Below the pieces are notes generated by a model. The model searched no databases and had not been told where the DNA came from. It was given only the letters and a program-made list of their open reading frames with translations. From Deltaproteobacteria bacterium (lineage in GTDB: Bacteria; Desulfobacterota_C; Deferrisomatia; Deferrisomatales; JACRMM01), in contig JACRCS010000272.1 in the NCBI GenBank assembly GCA_016218905.1, forward strand, positions 1 through 13,887: a stretch of DNA of 13,887 nucleotides, written 5' to 3'. Below are positions 7,117 to 13,887 of the stretch, piece by piece (within the stretch, counting starts at the first letter, position 1; each line of letters begins with the position of its first letter). The position numbers and the translations under genes are program-made.

Positions 7117-8385
7117 ATGGCCCGTTCCATCGTATCCGTGGTGAAAGGCACCGACATCGAGGAGATGGTGGCGGACGTGCTCGCCCCCCTCGGCGGCGTG
7201 GGCGCCCTCATCAAGCGCAATTCAACCGTCGTCCTCAAGCCCAACGCGGGCCATCCGGCACCGGCGGAGACGAGCGTCAACACCAATCCGGCCGTGGTCG
7301 CCGCCGTGATCCGGGAAGTCCGAAAGGCCGAGCCGAAGGAGATCATCCTCGCCGAGTCGGCGGCAATCGGCTGCGACACCATGGAGTGCCTGAGGGTGAG
7401 CGGCATCCTCGCGGCTGCGGAGGAGGCGGGAATCGACCGGGTGATCGACATCAAGAGCGACAAAGACCTGCTCAACATGCCGATCCGCGATGCCCGGTCC
7501 GGGCTGACGAAGGTCAAGCTTCCTCGTTTCCTCCTCGAGGCGGACCACATCGTCAACCTGCCGATCTTCAAATCCCATTGCAGCATGGTCTTCACCTGCG
7601 CCCTGAAGAACATCAAGGGCGTCGTCCAGGACAAGGTCCACTACCAGATGCATCAGACGGATCTGGCCAAGTCCATGATGGACGTCTGGTCCATCATCAA
7701 GGCGGACCTGAACATCGTGGACATGATCCGGCCCGCCGAGGGTTTCGGCCCCCACCACACCACCCCCACGGACTTCGGCTGTCTGGTCGCAGGCAAGGAC
7801 CCGGTGGCCGTCGACGCGACCGTCTGTCGGATGGTCGGCCTCGACATCGGCAAGGTCTCCTACTTCGAGCCGGCCACCGAACGCGGCCTCGGCAACTTCC
7901 GCGAAGAGAGGATCGAAGTTCGGGGCACTTCCATCGCCGAGGCGTTCAAACCGCTCTGGCTTCCCTACCTGGAGGGGCTGGAGAAGTACGACGCCTACAC
8001 GATCGACACGACCAACGCGTGCAGCAGCTGCCTGTCGCTGGTGGGACTCACGATGGAGAAGCTCAAGGCCCTCGGAGAATACGAGAGGAACTCGGACGTG
8101 AGCATTTTCGTGGGGAGAAAGAAGGAACTACCCGCCGGGCTGGACCCGCACGACGTGATCCTCTTCGGCGATTGCCTGAAGAAGCACCGGGGGAAGGGGA
8201 TCTTCGTGGGCGGATGCCCGCCGGCGGAGCCGGATCCCCTGTGGGCCATCGTGGATCGAAAGGACTACGACGGCCCCGGCGAGGATCTCACGGGTCCCCG
8301 GACGAGAATGGCCGCCGAGGCCCCGCTCTTCGAAGCCCACGTGGAGAAGCTGCGGGCGGCGAGGGCGAAGGAGCCGAAGAAGTGA
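7117..8385 (+). CDS. DUF362 domain protein with four-cysteine C-terminal region
   Basis: 422 residues, no signal peptide, so probably cytoplasmic. The core matches DUF362: VVLKPNAG (38-45), TNPAVVAAVIREVR, ILAES, IVNLPIFKSH, ALKNIKGVVQD and ADLNIVDMI...EGFGP, then GKDPVAVDAT. The C-terminal part has four cysteines placed as C302-x2-C305 and C353-x13-C367 (NACSSC; GDC; GGCPP), which could hold an Fe-S cluster or metal ion. The family's biochemical function is not established; some members carry ferredoxin-type cluster regions. ATG 7117 has GGAGGAG (7101-7107) nine bases before it. The open frame extends further upstream, but that stretch contains the sigma54 promoter and lacks family similarity. 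It is the first gene after the promoter, with 96 bases and no clear terminator before DUF1302, so probably operonic. Confidence 0.85.
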   Translation: MARSIVSVVKGTDIEEMVADVLAPLGGVGALIKRNSTVVLKPNAGHPAPAETSVNTNPAVVAAVIREVRKAEPKEIILAESAAIGCDTMECLRVSGILAAAEEAGIDRVIDIKSDKDLLNMPIRDARSGLTKVKLPRFLLEADHIVNLPIFKSHCSMVFTCALKNIKGVVQDKVHYQMHQTDLAKSMMDVWSIIKADLNIVDMIRPAEGFGPHHTTPTDFGCLVAGKDPVAVDATVCRMVGLDIGKVSYFEPATERGLGNFREERIEVRGTSIAEAFKPLWLPYLEGLEKYDAYTIDTTNACSSCLSLVGLTMEKLKALGEYERNSDVSIFVGRKKELPAGLDPHDVILFGDCLKKHRGKGIFVGGCPPAEPDPLWAIVDRKDYDGPGEDLTGPRTRMAAEAPLFEAHVEKLRAARAKEPKK

Positions 8386-8481
8386 GGCCGGCCGAGGGGC
8401 CGACGAGCTGAAGGAGTGGAAGGCGAAGGAGGGTGCCCGGCTGTCCCATGGCCATCGATCACAGCCAAACGAGGAGGAAAC

Positions 8482-10167
8482 ATGAAGGCACCGAAGAGGG
8501 TCGTGAGTCCGGTGGGGAGAGGATGGGGAGGGGGATGGATCGCAGGAGCGCTCGTCGGGCTCGGGGTCATCCTGGGCTGGGCCGCGGGCGCAGGGGCCTT
8601 CAACATCGACACCGGGGTACCGGACCTTCGGATGCGCTGGGACAACACGGTCAAGTACAGCGTCGGCATGCGCGTGGAGCCGCGCGACGACAAGCTGCTG
8701 GCGAACCCGAACAACGACGACGGGGACCGGAACTTCGACCAGGGCAGCCTGATCTTCAACCGCTTCGACCTCTTTTCCGAGTTCGACGTGACCTACCGCG
8801 GGTTCGGGGCCCGGGCGAGCGGGGCGGCGTGGTACGACTTCGTCTACAACTCCAGCAACGACAACAATTCGCCGGCCACCTCGAACCGCCTGGATCCGCG
8901 CGACCACGACGAGTTCCCCCACGGGACCGAGCGGATCCACGGGGGCATGGCGGAGCTCCTGGACGCCTTCGTGTTCGGGAAGGTGGATCTGGGCAACACG
9001 ACCCTGAGCGCCCGCGCGGGTCAATACGCGCTCCAGTGGGGCGAGAGCCTCTTCTTCGGCGCCAACGGCATCGCGGGCGGCATGTCGCCCGTGGACGTGG
9101 TGAAGCTGCTCTCCTCGCCCAACAGCCAGTTCAAGGAGTTCATCCGCCCCACGCCGCAGGTCTCGGCGCAGTACGTGCTCACGCCGGCGCTCACGGTGGG
9201 GGCGTACTACAAGCTGGGTTGGGACAAGGTACGGATCCCGGGCATCGGGAGCTACTTCGCCGCCCAGGACGTCGTGGGGCCCGGCGGCGAGCAGATCCTC
9301 ACCGGCGCTCCGTTCACCTTCGTGCGCGGCGACGACATGGAGCCCAGAAACTCCGGTCAGGGCGGCGTCCAGGTGAAGTTCCGGCCGGGATGGGGGCTCG
9401 ACCTGGGCCTGTATGCGATCCGGTTCCACGAAATGGGGCCGCAGGTGTACGTCTACCTCTCGCCCATCGACACGCCCGGCGGCCCGGTCCCGGTGCCGGA
9501 CAAGTACCGGCTCGTCTACCCCGAGGCCGTCCAGGCCTACGGCGTGAGCGCGACGAAGACGTTCGGGAAGTTCAACTGGGCGGCGGAAGTCTCGGCGCGC
9601 CGGAACATGGACCTTCCCAGCGAGTCCCCCGCGATCATCGAGGCCTTCGGCGTGAACGCCAGCGCCGACAACAACGACAACCCGCTCTACGCGGTGGGCA
9701 ACACGCTCCACGCGCAGATCAACTGGCTGGCCGGCCTGGGACCGTCCTTTATCGCGAACGAAGCGGACTTCCTGGGTGAGATCGCGTGGAACCGGCTCCT
9801 CAGCGTCACCGACAACGAGGCCAGCCTGGACCCCGGCACGACCCGAAACGCGTGGGGGTTCCGCCTGGTCTACGAACCCAAGTACCGCCAGGTCCTGCCC
9901 GGCCTCGACCTGAGCGTCCCCGCGGGCTTCGCCTACTTCCCCGCCGGCAAGTCTTCCGTCCTCACGAACTTCGGCCCGCACAAGGGCGGCGACATGAACA
10001 TCGGGCTCGCGGGCGTCTACCTGGACACCTGGCGCTTCAGCCTCTCCTACACCCACTTCTACGGCCCGAGCGGGAGCTTTCAGGATCCGGCCACCAGCAC
10101 CTTCACGTTCAAACAGTCGATGGCGGACCGCGACTTCGTCGCGTTCTCCGTGCGGCGCACGTTCTAG
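8482..10167 (+). CDS. DUF1302 family outer-membrane beta-barrel protein
   Basis: 561 residues. A basic N-terminus and hydrophobic stretch (about 19-38) end in AGAGA, with likely signal cleavage after residue 39. The mature start FNIDTGVPDLRMRWDNTVKYS is typical of DUF1302. It is followed by NNDDGDRNFDQGSLIFNRFDLFSE and many alternating strands with aromatic girdles, such as ARAGQYALQWGESLFFG. The chain ends in RRTF; a C-terminal phenylalanine is the outer-membrane barrel assembly signal. DUF1302 proteins are predicted porin-like channels, usually encoded beside DUF1329 as here, and I recall them near lipid, steroid or other hydrophobic-compound genes. The substrate is unknown. ATG 8482 follows AGGAGG (8472-8477) closely and starts the signal peptide, so a longer frame from 8416 is rejected. 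Only 11 bases separate it from the next gene. Confidence 0.9.
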   Translation: MKAPKRVVSPVGRGWGGGWIAGALVGLGVILGWAAGAGAFNIDTGVPDLRMRWDNTVKYSVGMRVEPRDDKLLANPNNDDGDRNFDQGSLIFNRFDLFSEFDVTYRGFGARASGAAWYDFVYNSSNDNNSPATSNRLDPRDHDEFPHGTERIHGGMAELLDAFVFGKVDLGNTTLSARAGQYALQWGESLFFGANGIAGGMSPVDVVKLLSSPNSQFKEFIRPTPQVSAQYVLTPALTVGAYYKLGWDKVRIPGIGSYFAAQDVVGPGGEQILTGAPFTFVRGDDMEPRNSGQGGVQVKFRPGWGLDLGLYAIRFHEMGPQVYVYLSPIDTPGGPVPVPDKYRLVYPEAVQAYGVSATKTFGKFNWAAEVSARRNMDLPSESPAIIEAFGVNASADNNDNPLYAVGNTLHAQINWLAGLGPSFIANEADFLGEIAWNRLLSVTDNEASLDPGTTRNAWGFRLVYEPKYRQVLPGLDLSVPAGFAYFPAGKSSVLTNFGPHKGGDMNIGLAGVYLDTWRFSLSYTHFYGPSGSFQDPATSTFTFKQSMADRDFVAFSVRRTF

Positions 10168-10178
10168 AGGAGGACGAC

Positions 10179-11534
10179 ATGAGACGCGTAGCGATTGCCG
10201 CAGGGGCGCTGTGCGCCGTGCTGGCCGGAAGCGCGGCCCTGGCCGGGGTCTCGGCGCAGGAGGCCGAGAAGCTCAAGACCACCCTGACCCCGCTCGGGGG
10301 CGAGCGGGCCGGGAACAAGGAGGGGACCATCCCGGCGTGGGACGGCGGCCATACGAAGGCGATCCCCGGTTTCGTCAACGGCGGCGTCCGGCCGGATCCC
10401 TTCGCCCACGAGAAGCCTCTCTTCTCGATCACGGCGAAGAACATGGACCCGTACGCCGACAAGCTGACCGACGGCACCAAGGCCATGCTCAAGAAGTACC
10501 CGCAGACCTACCGGGTGGACGTCTACCCGACGCACCGGACCGCGGCGGCTCCCCAGTGGGTCTATGACAACACCTTCAAGAACGCCAGCCGGGGCAAGCT
10601 CAACGGCTACATCCTCGGCGGCGCTTACGGCGGCATCCCCTTTCCGATTCCCCAGAACGGCATCGAGGCCATGTGGAACCACGTCATGCGGTGGCGCGCA
10701 CCGGCGTGGCACGCCGACTTCTTCGGGATCCTGGTCACGGCCGACGGCAAGCAGGTCCTCACGATCGACGGGCGCGGCGACTTCCAGATGCCCTATTACG
10801 ACAAGGACGGCTCGCCCGAGGAGTTCTACAAGTCGGGAGACTACTGGACGATCCGGCTCATCAACGCGGGGCCGCCCATCCGCGCGGGCGAGGCCATCAC
10901 GGGGCGCGAGAACATCGACCCGGACAAGGTCCAGGCCTGGGTGTACCTGACCGGCCAACGGCGGACGCGAAAGCTTCCCAACGCCTGCTGCGACACGCCC
11001 ACGCCGGCCTCGGCGGGAGTCTCGGCCTTCGACGAGACCGACGTCTTCACCGGCCGGATGGACCGGTTCGACTGGAAGATCGTCGGCAAGAAGGAGATGT
11101 ACATCCCGTACAACTGCAACAAGGTGAACCAGCCCAAGGTGAAGGAGCTCATGGGACAGCACCACCTGAACCCCGACCACGTGAGGTGGGAGCTCCACCG
11201 GGTCCTGGTCGTCGAGGCTACGGTCCGGCAGGGCCTGCGCCATCAGGCGCCGAAGGGGCGGTTCTACCTGGACGAGGACACCTGGACGGCCGTGCTGGGG
11301 GACCGCTGGGACGCCAAGGGGCAGCTCTGGAAGACCCAGTGGCAGCTCCCGATCGTGATGCCGGACGTGCCCTCCACGGCTCCCACCCAGAACTTCGGCT
11401 TCTACGAGCTCATCTCCGGCGCCTGGTACGCGGGGGGCGTCTTCAACGAGAAGAAGGAGCAGTTCAAGATCATGCCCAAGTACAAGGACTGGACGTTCAC
11501 GCCCGACGCCATGGCGGGCGAGGGCGTCCGGTAG
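10179..11534 (+). CDS. DUF1329 family secreted/periplasmic protein
   Basis: 451 residues. The signal peptide is MRRVAIAAGALCAVLAGSAALA, cut after about residue 22 or 26. Family hallmarks appear in order: GNKEGTIPAWDGG (45-57), PFPIPQNGIEAMWNHVMRWR (155-173), RRTRKLPNACCDTP (261-274), DVFTGRMDRFDWKIVGKKEMYIPYN (288-312), RWELHRVLVVEA (336-347) and the aromatic ending YKDWTF. DUF1329 is thought to have a LolA/LolB-like half-barrel that could shield a lipid or hydrophobic ligand between membranes; this is family-level inference. C270-C271 and C313 could form a disulfide. AGGAGG (10168-10173) lies five bases before ATG 10179, and the gene follows DUF1302 by 11 bases, so the two are surely cotranscribed and probably act together. 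Confidence 0.9.
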   Translation: MRRVAIAAGALCAVLAGSAALAGVSAQEAEKLKTTLTPLGGERAGNKEGTIPAWDGGHTKAIPGFVNGGVRPDPFAHEKPLFSITAKNMDPYADKLTDGTKAMLKKYPQTYRVDVYPTHRTAAAPQWVYDNTFKNASRGKLNGYILGGAYGGIPFPIPQNGIEAMWNHVMRWRAPAWHADFFGILVTADGKQVLTIDGRGDFQMPYYDKDGSPEEFYKSGDYWTIRLINAGPPIRAGEAITGRENIDPDKVQAWVYLTGQRRTRKLPNACCDTPTPASAGVSAFDETDVFTGRMDRFDWKIVGKKEMYIPYNCNKVNQPKVKELMGQHHLNPDHVRWELHRVLVVEATVRQGLRHQAPKGRFYLDEDTWTAVLGDRWDAKGQLWKTQWQLPIVMPDVPSTAPTQNFGFYELISGAWYAGGVFNEKKEQFKIMPKYKDWTFTPDAMAGEGVR

Positions 11535-11592
11535 ACGGTGGGCATTGCGGGGGCGAGCCGGAGGGGCCGCCCCCGGTTCCCGGGAGAAACCC

Positions 11593-12729
11593 ATGAAAGA
11601 GATCGTACCGACGCGGCCCATCCAAGGACCGAGCGACCGGATCAGCCGGACCGTGTTCCTTTGCCTCCTGCTCTCCGCCCTCGCGGGGCGCGCGGTGTGG
11701 GCCGGCGGCGTGGCCGATGCCCTGGACCGGCCGGCGGCGAGGACCCGGGGCCCCGAGCGCTGCGTCCTTCTGGACGTGACCCTGGCGGGTTCCCGCGTGG
11801 TGGCGGTGGGGGAGCGGGGAGTCGTCGTCCACTCCGACGACGGGGGAAAGACCTGGCGGCAGGCGAAGGTGCCGACGAGCGTCTCCCTCACGGCCGTCCG
11901 CTTCCCGACGGCCAAGAAAGGGTGGGCCACCGGCCACGCCGGAGTCGTGCTCCACAGCGAGGACGGCGGCGAGACCTGGGCGAAGCAACTCGAGGGCACG
12001 GCCGCCGCCAAGCTCGCGCTCCAAGCTGCCCAGGCTGACCTGGCCGCCCGGCCCAACGACGCGGCGGCGCAGGCGCGCGTGGCCGAGGCCGAGCGGCTCG
12101 TCGCCGACGGGCCCGACAAGCCGTTCCTCGCACTGGAGTTCGCGGACGAGAAGACCGGCTACGTCGTGGGCGCCTACAACCTCATCTTCCGCACCGAAGA
12201 CGCCGGCCGGACCTGGAAGCCCTGGATGGACCGCGCCGACAACCCCAAGGGGCTTCACCTCTACGCCATCCGGACCGTGGGCAAGGCCACCTACCTCGCC
12301 GGCGAGCAGGGCCTCTTCCTGCGCTCCCTCGACGCCGGCGCGAGCTTCCAGCGTCTCGAGACGCCCTACAAGGGGACCTACTTCACCCTGGGCGCCACCT
12401 CCTCCGGCGAGCTCGTGCTGGCCGGCCTTCGAGGCAACGCCTACCGCACCGCCGACCAGGGAAAGACCTTCACGAAGCTCGACGTGCCCGCGCCGATTTC
12501 CCTGAGCGCCGTGGCGACCCTCGCTGACGGTCGGCTCCTCCTCGTCAACCAGGCGGGCCAGCTCCTGGAGAGCCGGGACGGGGGGCGGACCCTCCAGCCC
12601 GTCCCGGGAGTGCGCCTGCCGCCCGTGACCGCCCTGGCGCAGACGGGTGAGGGCGCCGTCGTGAGCGCCGGCGTGGCCGGCGTGATCCCGGTCCCCCTCG
12701 GGGGAGCGAAGAGCGGAGGTGCTCGATGA
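11593..12729 (+). CDS. YCF48/BNR-repeat beta-propeller protein, exported
   Basis: 378 residues with a signal peptide (hydrophobic 20-37, cleavage near AVWA-GG). Six Asp-box-like repeats mark a beta-propeller: SDDGGKTW (81-88), SEDGGETW (122-129), TEDAGRTW (201-208), SLDAGASF (245-252), TADQGKTF (286-293) and SRDGGRTL (327-334). This is the YCF48/photosystem II assembly-like type that accompanies DUF1302/DUF1329/RND sets; here it is more likely a periplasmic scaffold or adaptor than a photosynthesis protein. An alanine-rich helical insert (about 137-172) interrupts the propeller after the second repeat. ATG 11593 follows GGGAGA and starts the signal peptide; an upstream in-frame ATG at 11545 would spoil it. 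The gene is 58 bases after DUF1329, and its TGA overlaps the next ATG (ATGA), suggesting translational coupling to the transporter. Confidence 0.85.
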   Translation: MKEIVPTRPIQGPSDRISRTVFLCLLLSALAGRAVWAGGVADALDRPAARTRGPERCVLLDVTLAGSRVVAVGERGVVVHSDDGGKTWRQAKVPTSVSLTAVRFPTAKKGWATGHAGVVLHSEDGGETWAKQLEGTAAAKLALQAAQADLAARPNDAAAQARVAEAERLVADGPDKPFLALEFADEKTGYVVGAYNLIFRTEDAGRTWKPWMDRADNPKGLHLYAIRTVGKATYLAGEQGLFLRSLDAGASFQRLETPYKGTYFTLGATSSGELVLAGLRGNAYRTADQGKTFTKLDVPAPISLSAVATLADGRLLLVNQAGQLLESRDGGRTLQPVPGVRLPPVTALAQTGEGAVVSAGVAGVIPVPLGGAKSGGAR

Positions 12730-13887
12730 AGCCCAACGCCGCCCTCGAGAACCAGCCCGTCGTGCGCACGCTGGAGGAGTTCGATCCGAGCTCCGGAAGC
12801 CTGGTGGAGCGGGCGCTCTTCAACCACCGCGGCCTCTTCATGGGAATCTGCCTGGCCATCACCCTCGCCCTCGGCTACGGGATGACCCGGCTCAAGCTGA
12901 ACGCGAGCTTCGAGAAGACGATCCCTACGCACCACCCCTACGTAGCGACGTACCTGAAACACAAGAGCGACCTCGGCGGGCTCGGCAACGCCGTGCGCAT
13001 CGCGGTGGAGACGACGAAGGACTCCATCTACGACGCGGAGTACCTGGCGACGCTCCAGAAGATCAGCGACGAGGTCTTCCTGATGCCCGGCGTCGACCGG
13101 GCCTACATGAAATCCCTGTGGACTCCCTCCACGGTGTGGCGCGGGGTTACCGAAGAAGGCTTCGAATCCGGCCCGGTGATCCCCAACGACTACACCGGGA
13201 CCCCGGAGAACGTGGCCCAGGTGCGCCGGAACGTCGAGCGCTCGGGGGAGATCGGGACCCTCGTGGCGATGAACGGGAAGTCGAGCATCGTCTACGTGCC
13301 GCTCCTGCCCAAGGACACGGCCACCGGACAGCCGCTCGACTACGGCAAGCTCTCGCGGCAGCTCGAGGAGATCCGGGAGAAGTACCAGAGCCCGACCGTG
13401 AAGATCCACATCACGGGCTTTGCCAAGGTGCTCGGGGACCTGATCGGCGCACTGCGGTGGTTCGTGCTCTTCTTCATCGCAGCCATCCTCATCGATGCCG
13501 GCCTTCGGCAGTACTACATCCGGTGCTGGCGGAGCACGGGGCTCATGGTCGCGTGCTCGCTCATCGCGGTGGTGTGGCAGCTCGGGCTCTTGCCCTTCCT
13601 CGGCTATGAGCTCGACCCCTACTCGATCCTCGTGCCCTTCCTCATCTTCTCCATCGGGATGAGCCACGGCTCCCAGAAGATGAACGGCATCATGCAGGAC
13701 ATCGGGCGGGGGACCCACCGGGTCGTCGCGGCGCGCTATACCTTCAGGCGCCTCTTCCTCCCGGGCCTCACCGCGCTCCTCGCCGACGCCGTGGGCTTCC
13801 TCGTGCTCTTCGCCATCCGCATTCAAGTCATCCAGGACCTCGCCGTGACCTCGTCGATCGGCGTCGCGATCCTCATCTTCACCAACC
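12726..13887 (+). CDS. RND/MMPL family transporter, N-terminal part, cut by window edge
   Basis: 387 codons are present and the frame is open at the right edge. A cytoplasmic N-terminus leads to TM1 (about 36-54), then a large periplasmic domain (about 55-240: LNASFEKTIPTHHPYVATYL, DAEYLATLQKISDEV, GVDRAYMKSLWTPST). TM helices follow at about 244-258, 272-292, 297-313 and 344-366, and another begins near 372. This is the first half of the RND repeat. The family exports or moves lipids and hydrophobic compounds using proton motive force. The fourth helix ends SIGMSHGSQKMNG, where classical RND/MMPL pumps carry an acidic proton-relay residue; the acid is missing here. I recall a similar IGxSHGxQ motif in transporters tied to DUF1302/DUF1329. 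The start overlaps the YCF48 stop by four bases. With the upstream genes it would complete an inner-membrane to outer-membrane route. Confidence 0.87.
   Translation, partial: MKPNAALENQPVVRTLEEFDPSSGSLVERALFNHRGLFMGICLAITLALGYGMTRLKLNASFEKTIPTHHPYVATYLKHKSDLGGLGNAVRIAVETTKDSIYDAEYLATLQKISDEVFLMPGVDRAYMKSLWTPSTVWRGVTEEGFESGPVIPNDYTGTPENVAQVRRNVERSGEIGTLVAMNGKSSIVYVPLLPKDTATGQPLDYGKLSRQLEEIREKYQSPTVKIHITGFAKVLGDLIGALRWFVLFFIAAILIDAGLRQYYIRCWRSTGLMVACSLIAVVWQLGLLPFLGYELDPYSILVPFLIFSIGMSHGSQKMNGIMQDIGRGTHRVVAARYTFRRLFLPGLTALLADAVGFLVLFAIRIQVIQDLAVTSSIGVAILIFTN

Noticed and set aside
8389..8402. CGGCC-GAGG-GGCCG hairpin after the DUF362 stop, considered as a terminator
   Set aside because: Only five base pairs and no following T run; more likely a GC-rich coincidence or mild processing element within the operon.
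8128..10056. 642-codon minus-strand frame opposite DUF362/DUF1302
   Set aside because: Antisense shadow of well-supported plus-strand genes, rich in His/Arg/Val with no domain or ribosome binding site.
12441..13826. 461-codon minus-strand frame over the right end, and a 296-codon plus-strand frame (12719-13609)
   Set aside because: Both overlap the RND transporter, whose plus-strand frame from 12726 has clear membrane helices and family motifs and is open to the window edge.

Overview
This is a high-GC bacterial chromosome window holding one regulated envelope gene cluster next to the edge of an accessory island. GC-rich codon use, a very large multi-domain sigma54 activator, sigma54 (-24/-12) promoters and a DUF1302/DUF1329/YCF48/RND set suggest a Gram-negative proteobacterium-like lineage, perhaps the former Deltaproteobacteria (Myxococcota, Desulfobacterota, Binatota) or Acidobacteriota. 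The phylum is an inference and cannot be fixed from this sequence alone. The terminal C-terminal Phe of the DUF1302 beta-barrel supports an outer membrane.

Left edge (1-800): the first codons of a type I restriction-modification methylase (hsdM, minus strand, running off the window) lie head to head with the remnant of a tyrosine integrase (plus strand). The integrase has an in-frame stop and breaks off abruptly at about 658. Next come a hairpin terminator and tRNA-Phe(GAA) on the minus strand, with its own sigma70-type promoter. This looks like the decayed end of a restriction-modification island inserted at the 3' side of tRNA-Phe.

Regulator (888-6371, minus strand): one protein of about 1827 residues joins a kinase-like domain without its DFG aspartate, a STAND/AAA ATPase, a long helical repeat region, a GAF domain, a coiled coil, a complete sigma54-activator AAA+ domain (GAFTGA present) and a Fis-type DNA-binding helix-turn-helix. 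The kinase-ATPase-GAF front end is usually followed by a histidine kinase. Here the output is direct activation of sigma54 RNA polymerase.

Divergent side (6372-13887, plus strand): a small STAS-like protein comes first, then a five-gene run: DUF362 protein, DUF1302 outer-membrane barrel, DUF1329 secreted or periplasmic protein, YCF48-type beta-propeller and an RND/MMPL transporter that continues past the right edge. A near-consensus sigma54 promoter (6987-7003) lies about 100 bases before DUF362. A perfect 24-base palindrome (6816-6839) is centred about 187 bases upstream of the predicted start point, a normal distance for a sigma54 activator site. A related half-conserved copy lies at 6474-6491, in front of the regulator gene.

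Working model (inference): the fusion protein senses a signal through its GAF and/or STAND parts, binds the GGGTC-N8-GACCC sites and switches on the DUF362-to-RND operon from the sigma54 promoter. The operon probably builds a trans-envelope route for a hydrophobic compound or lipid, whose identity the window does not show.
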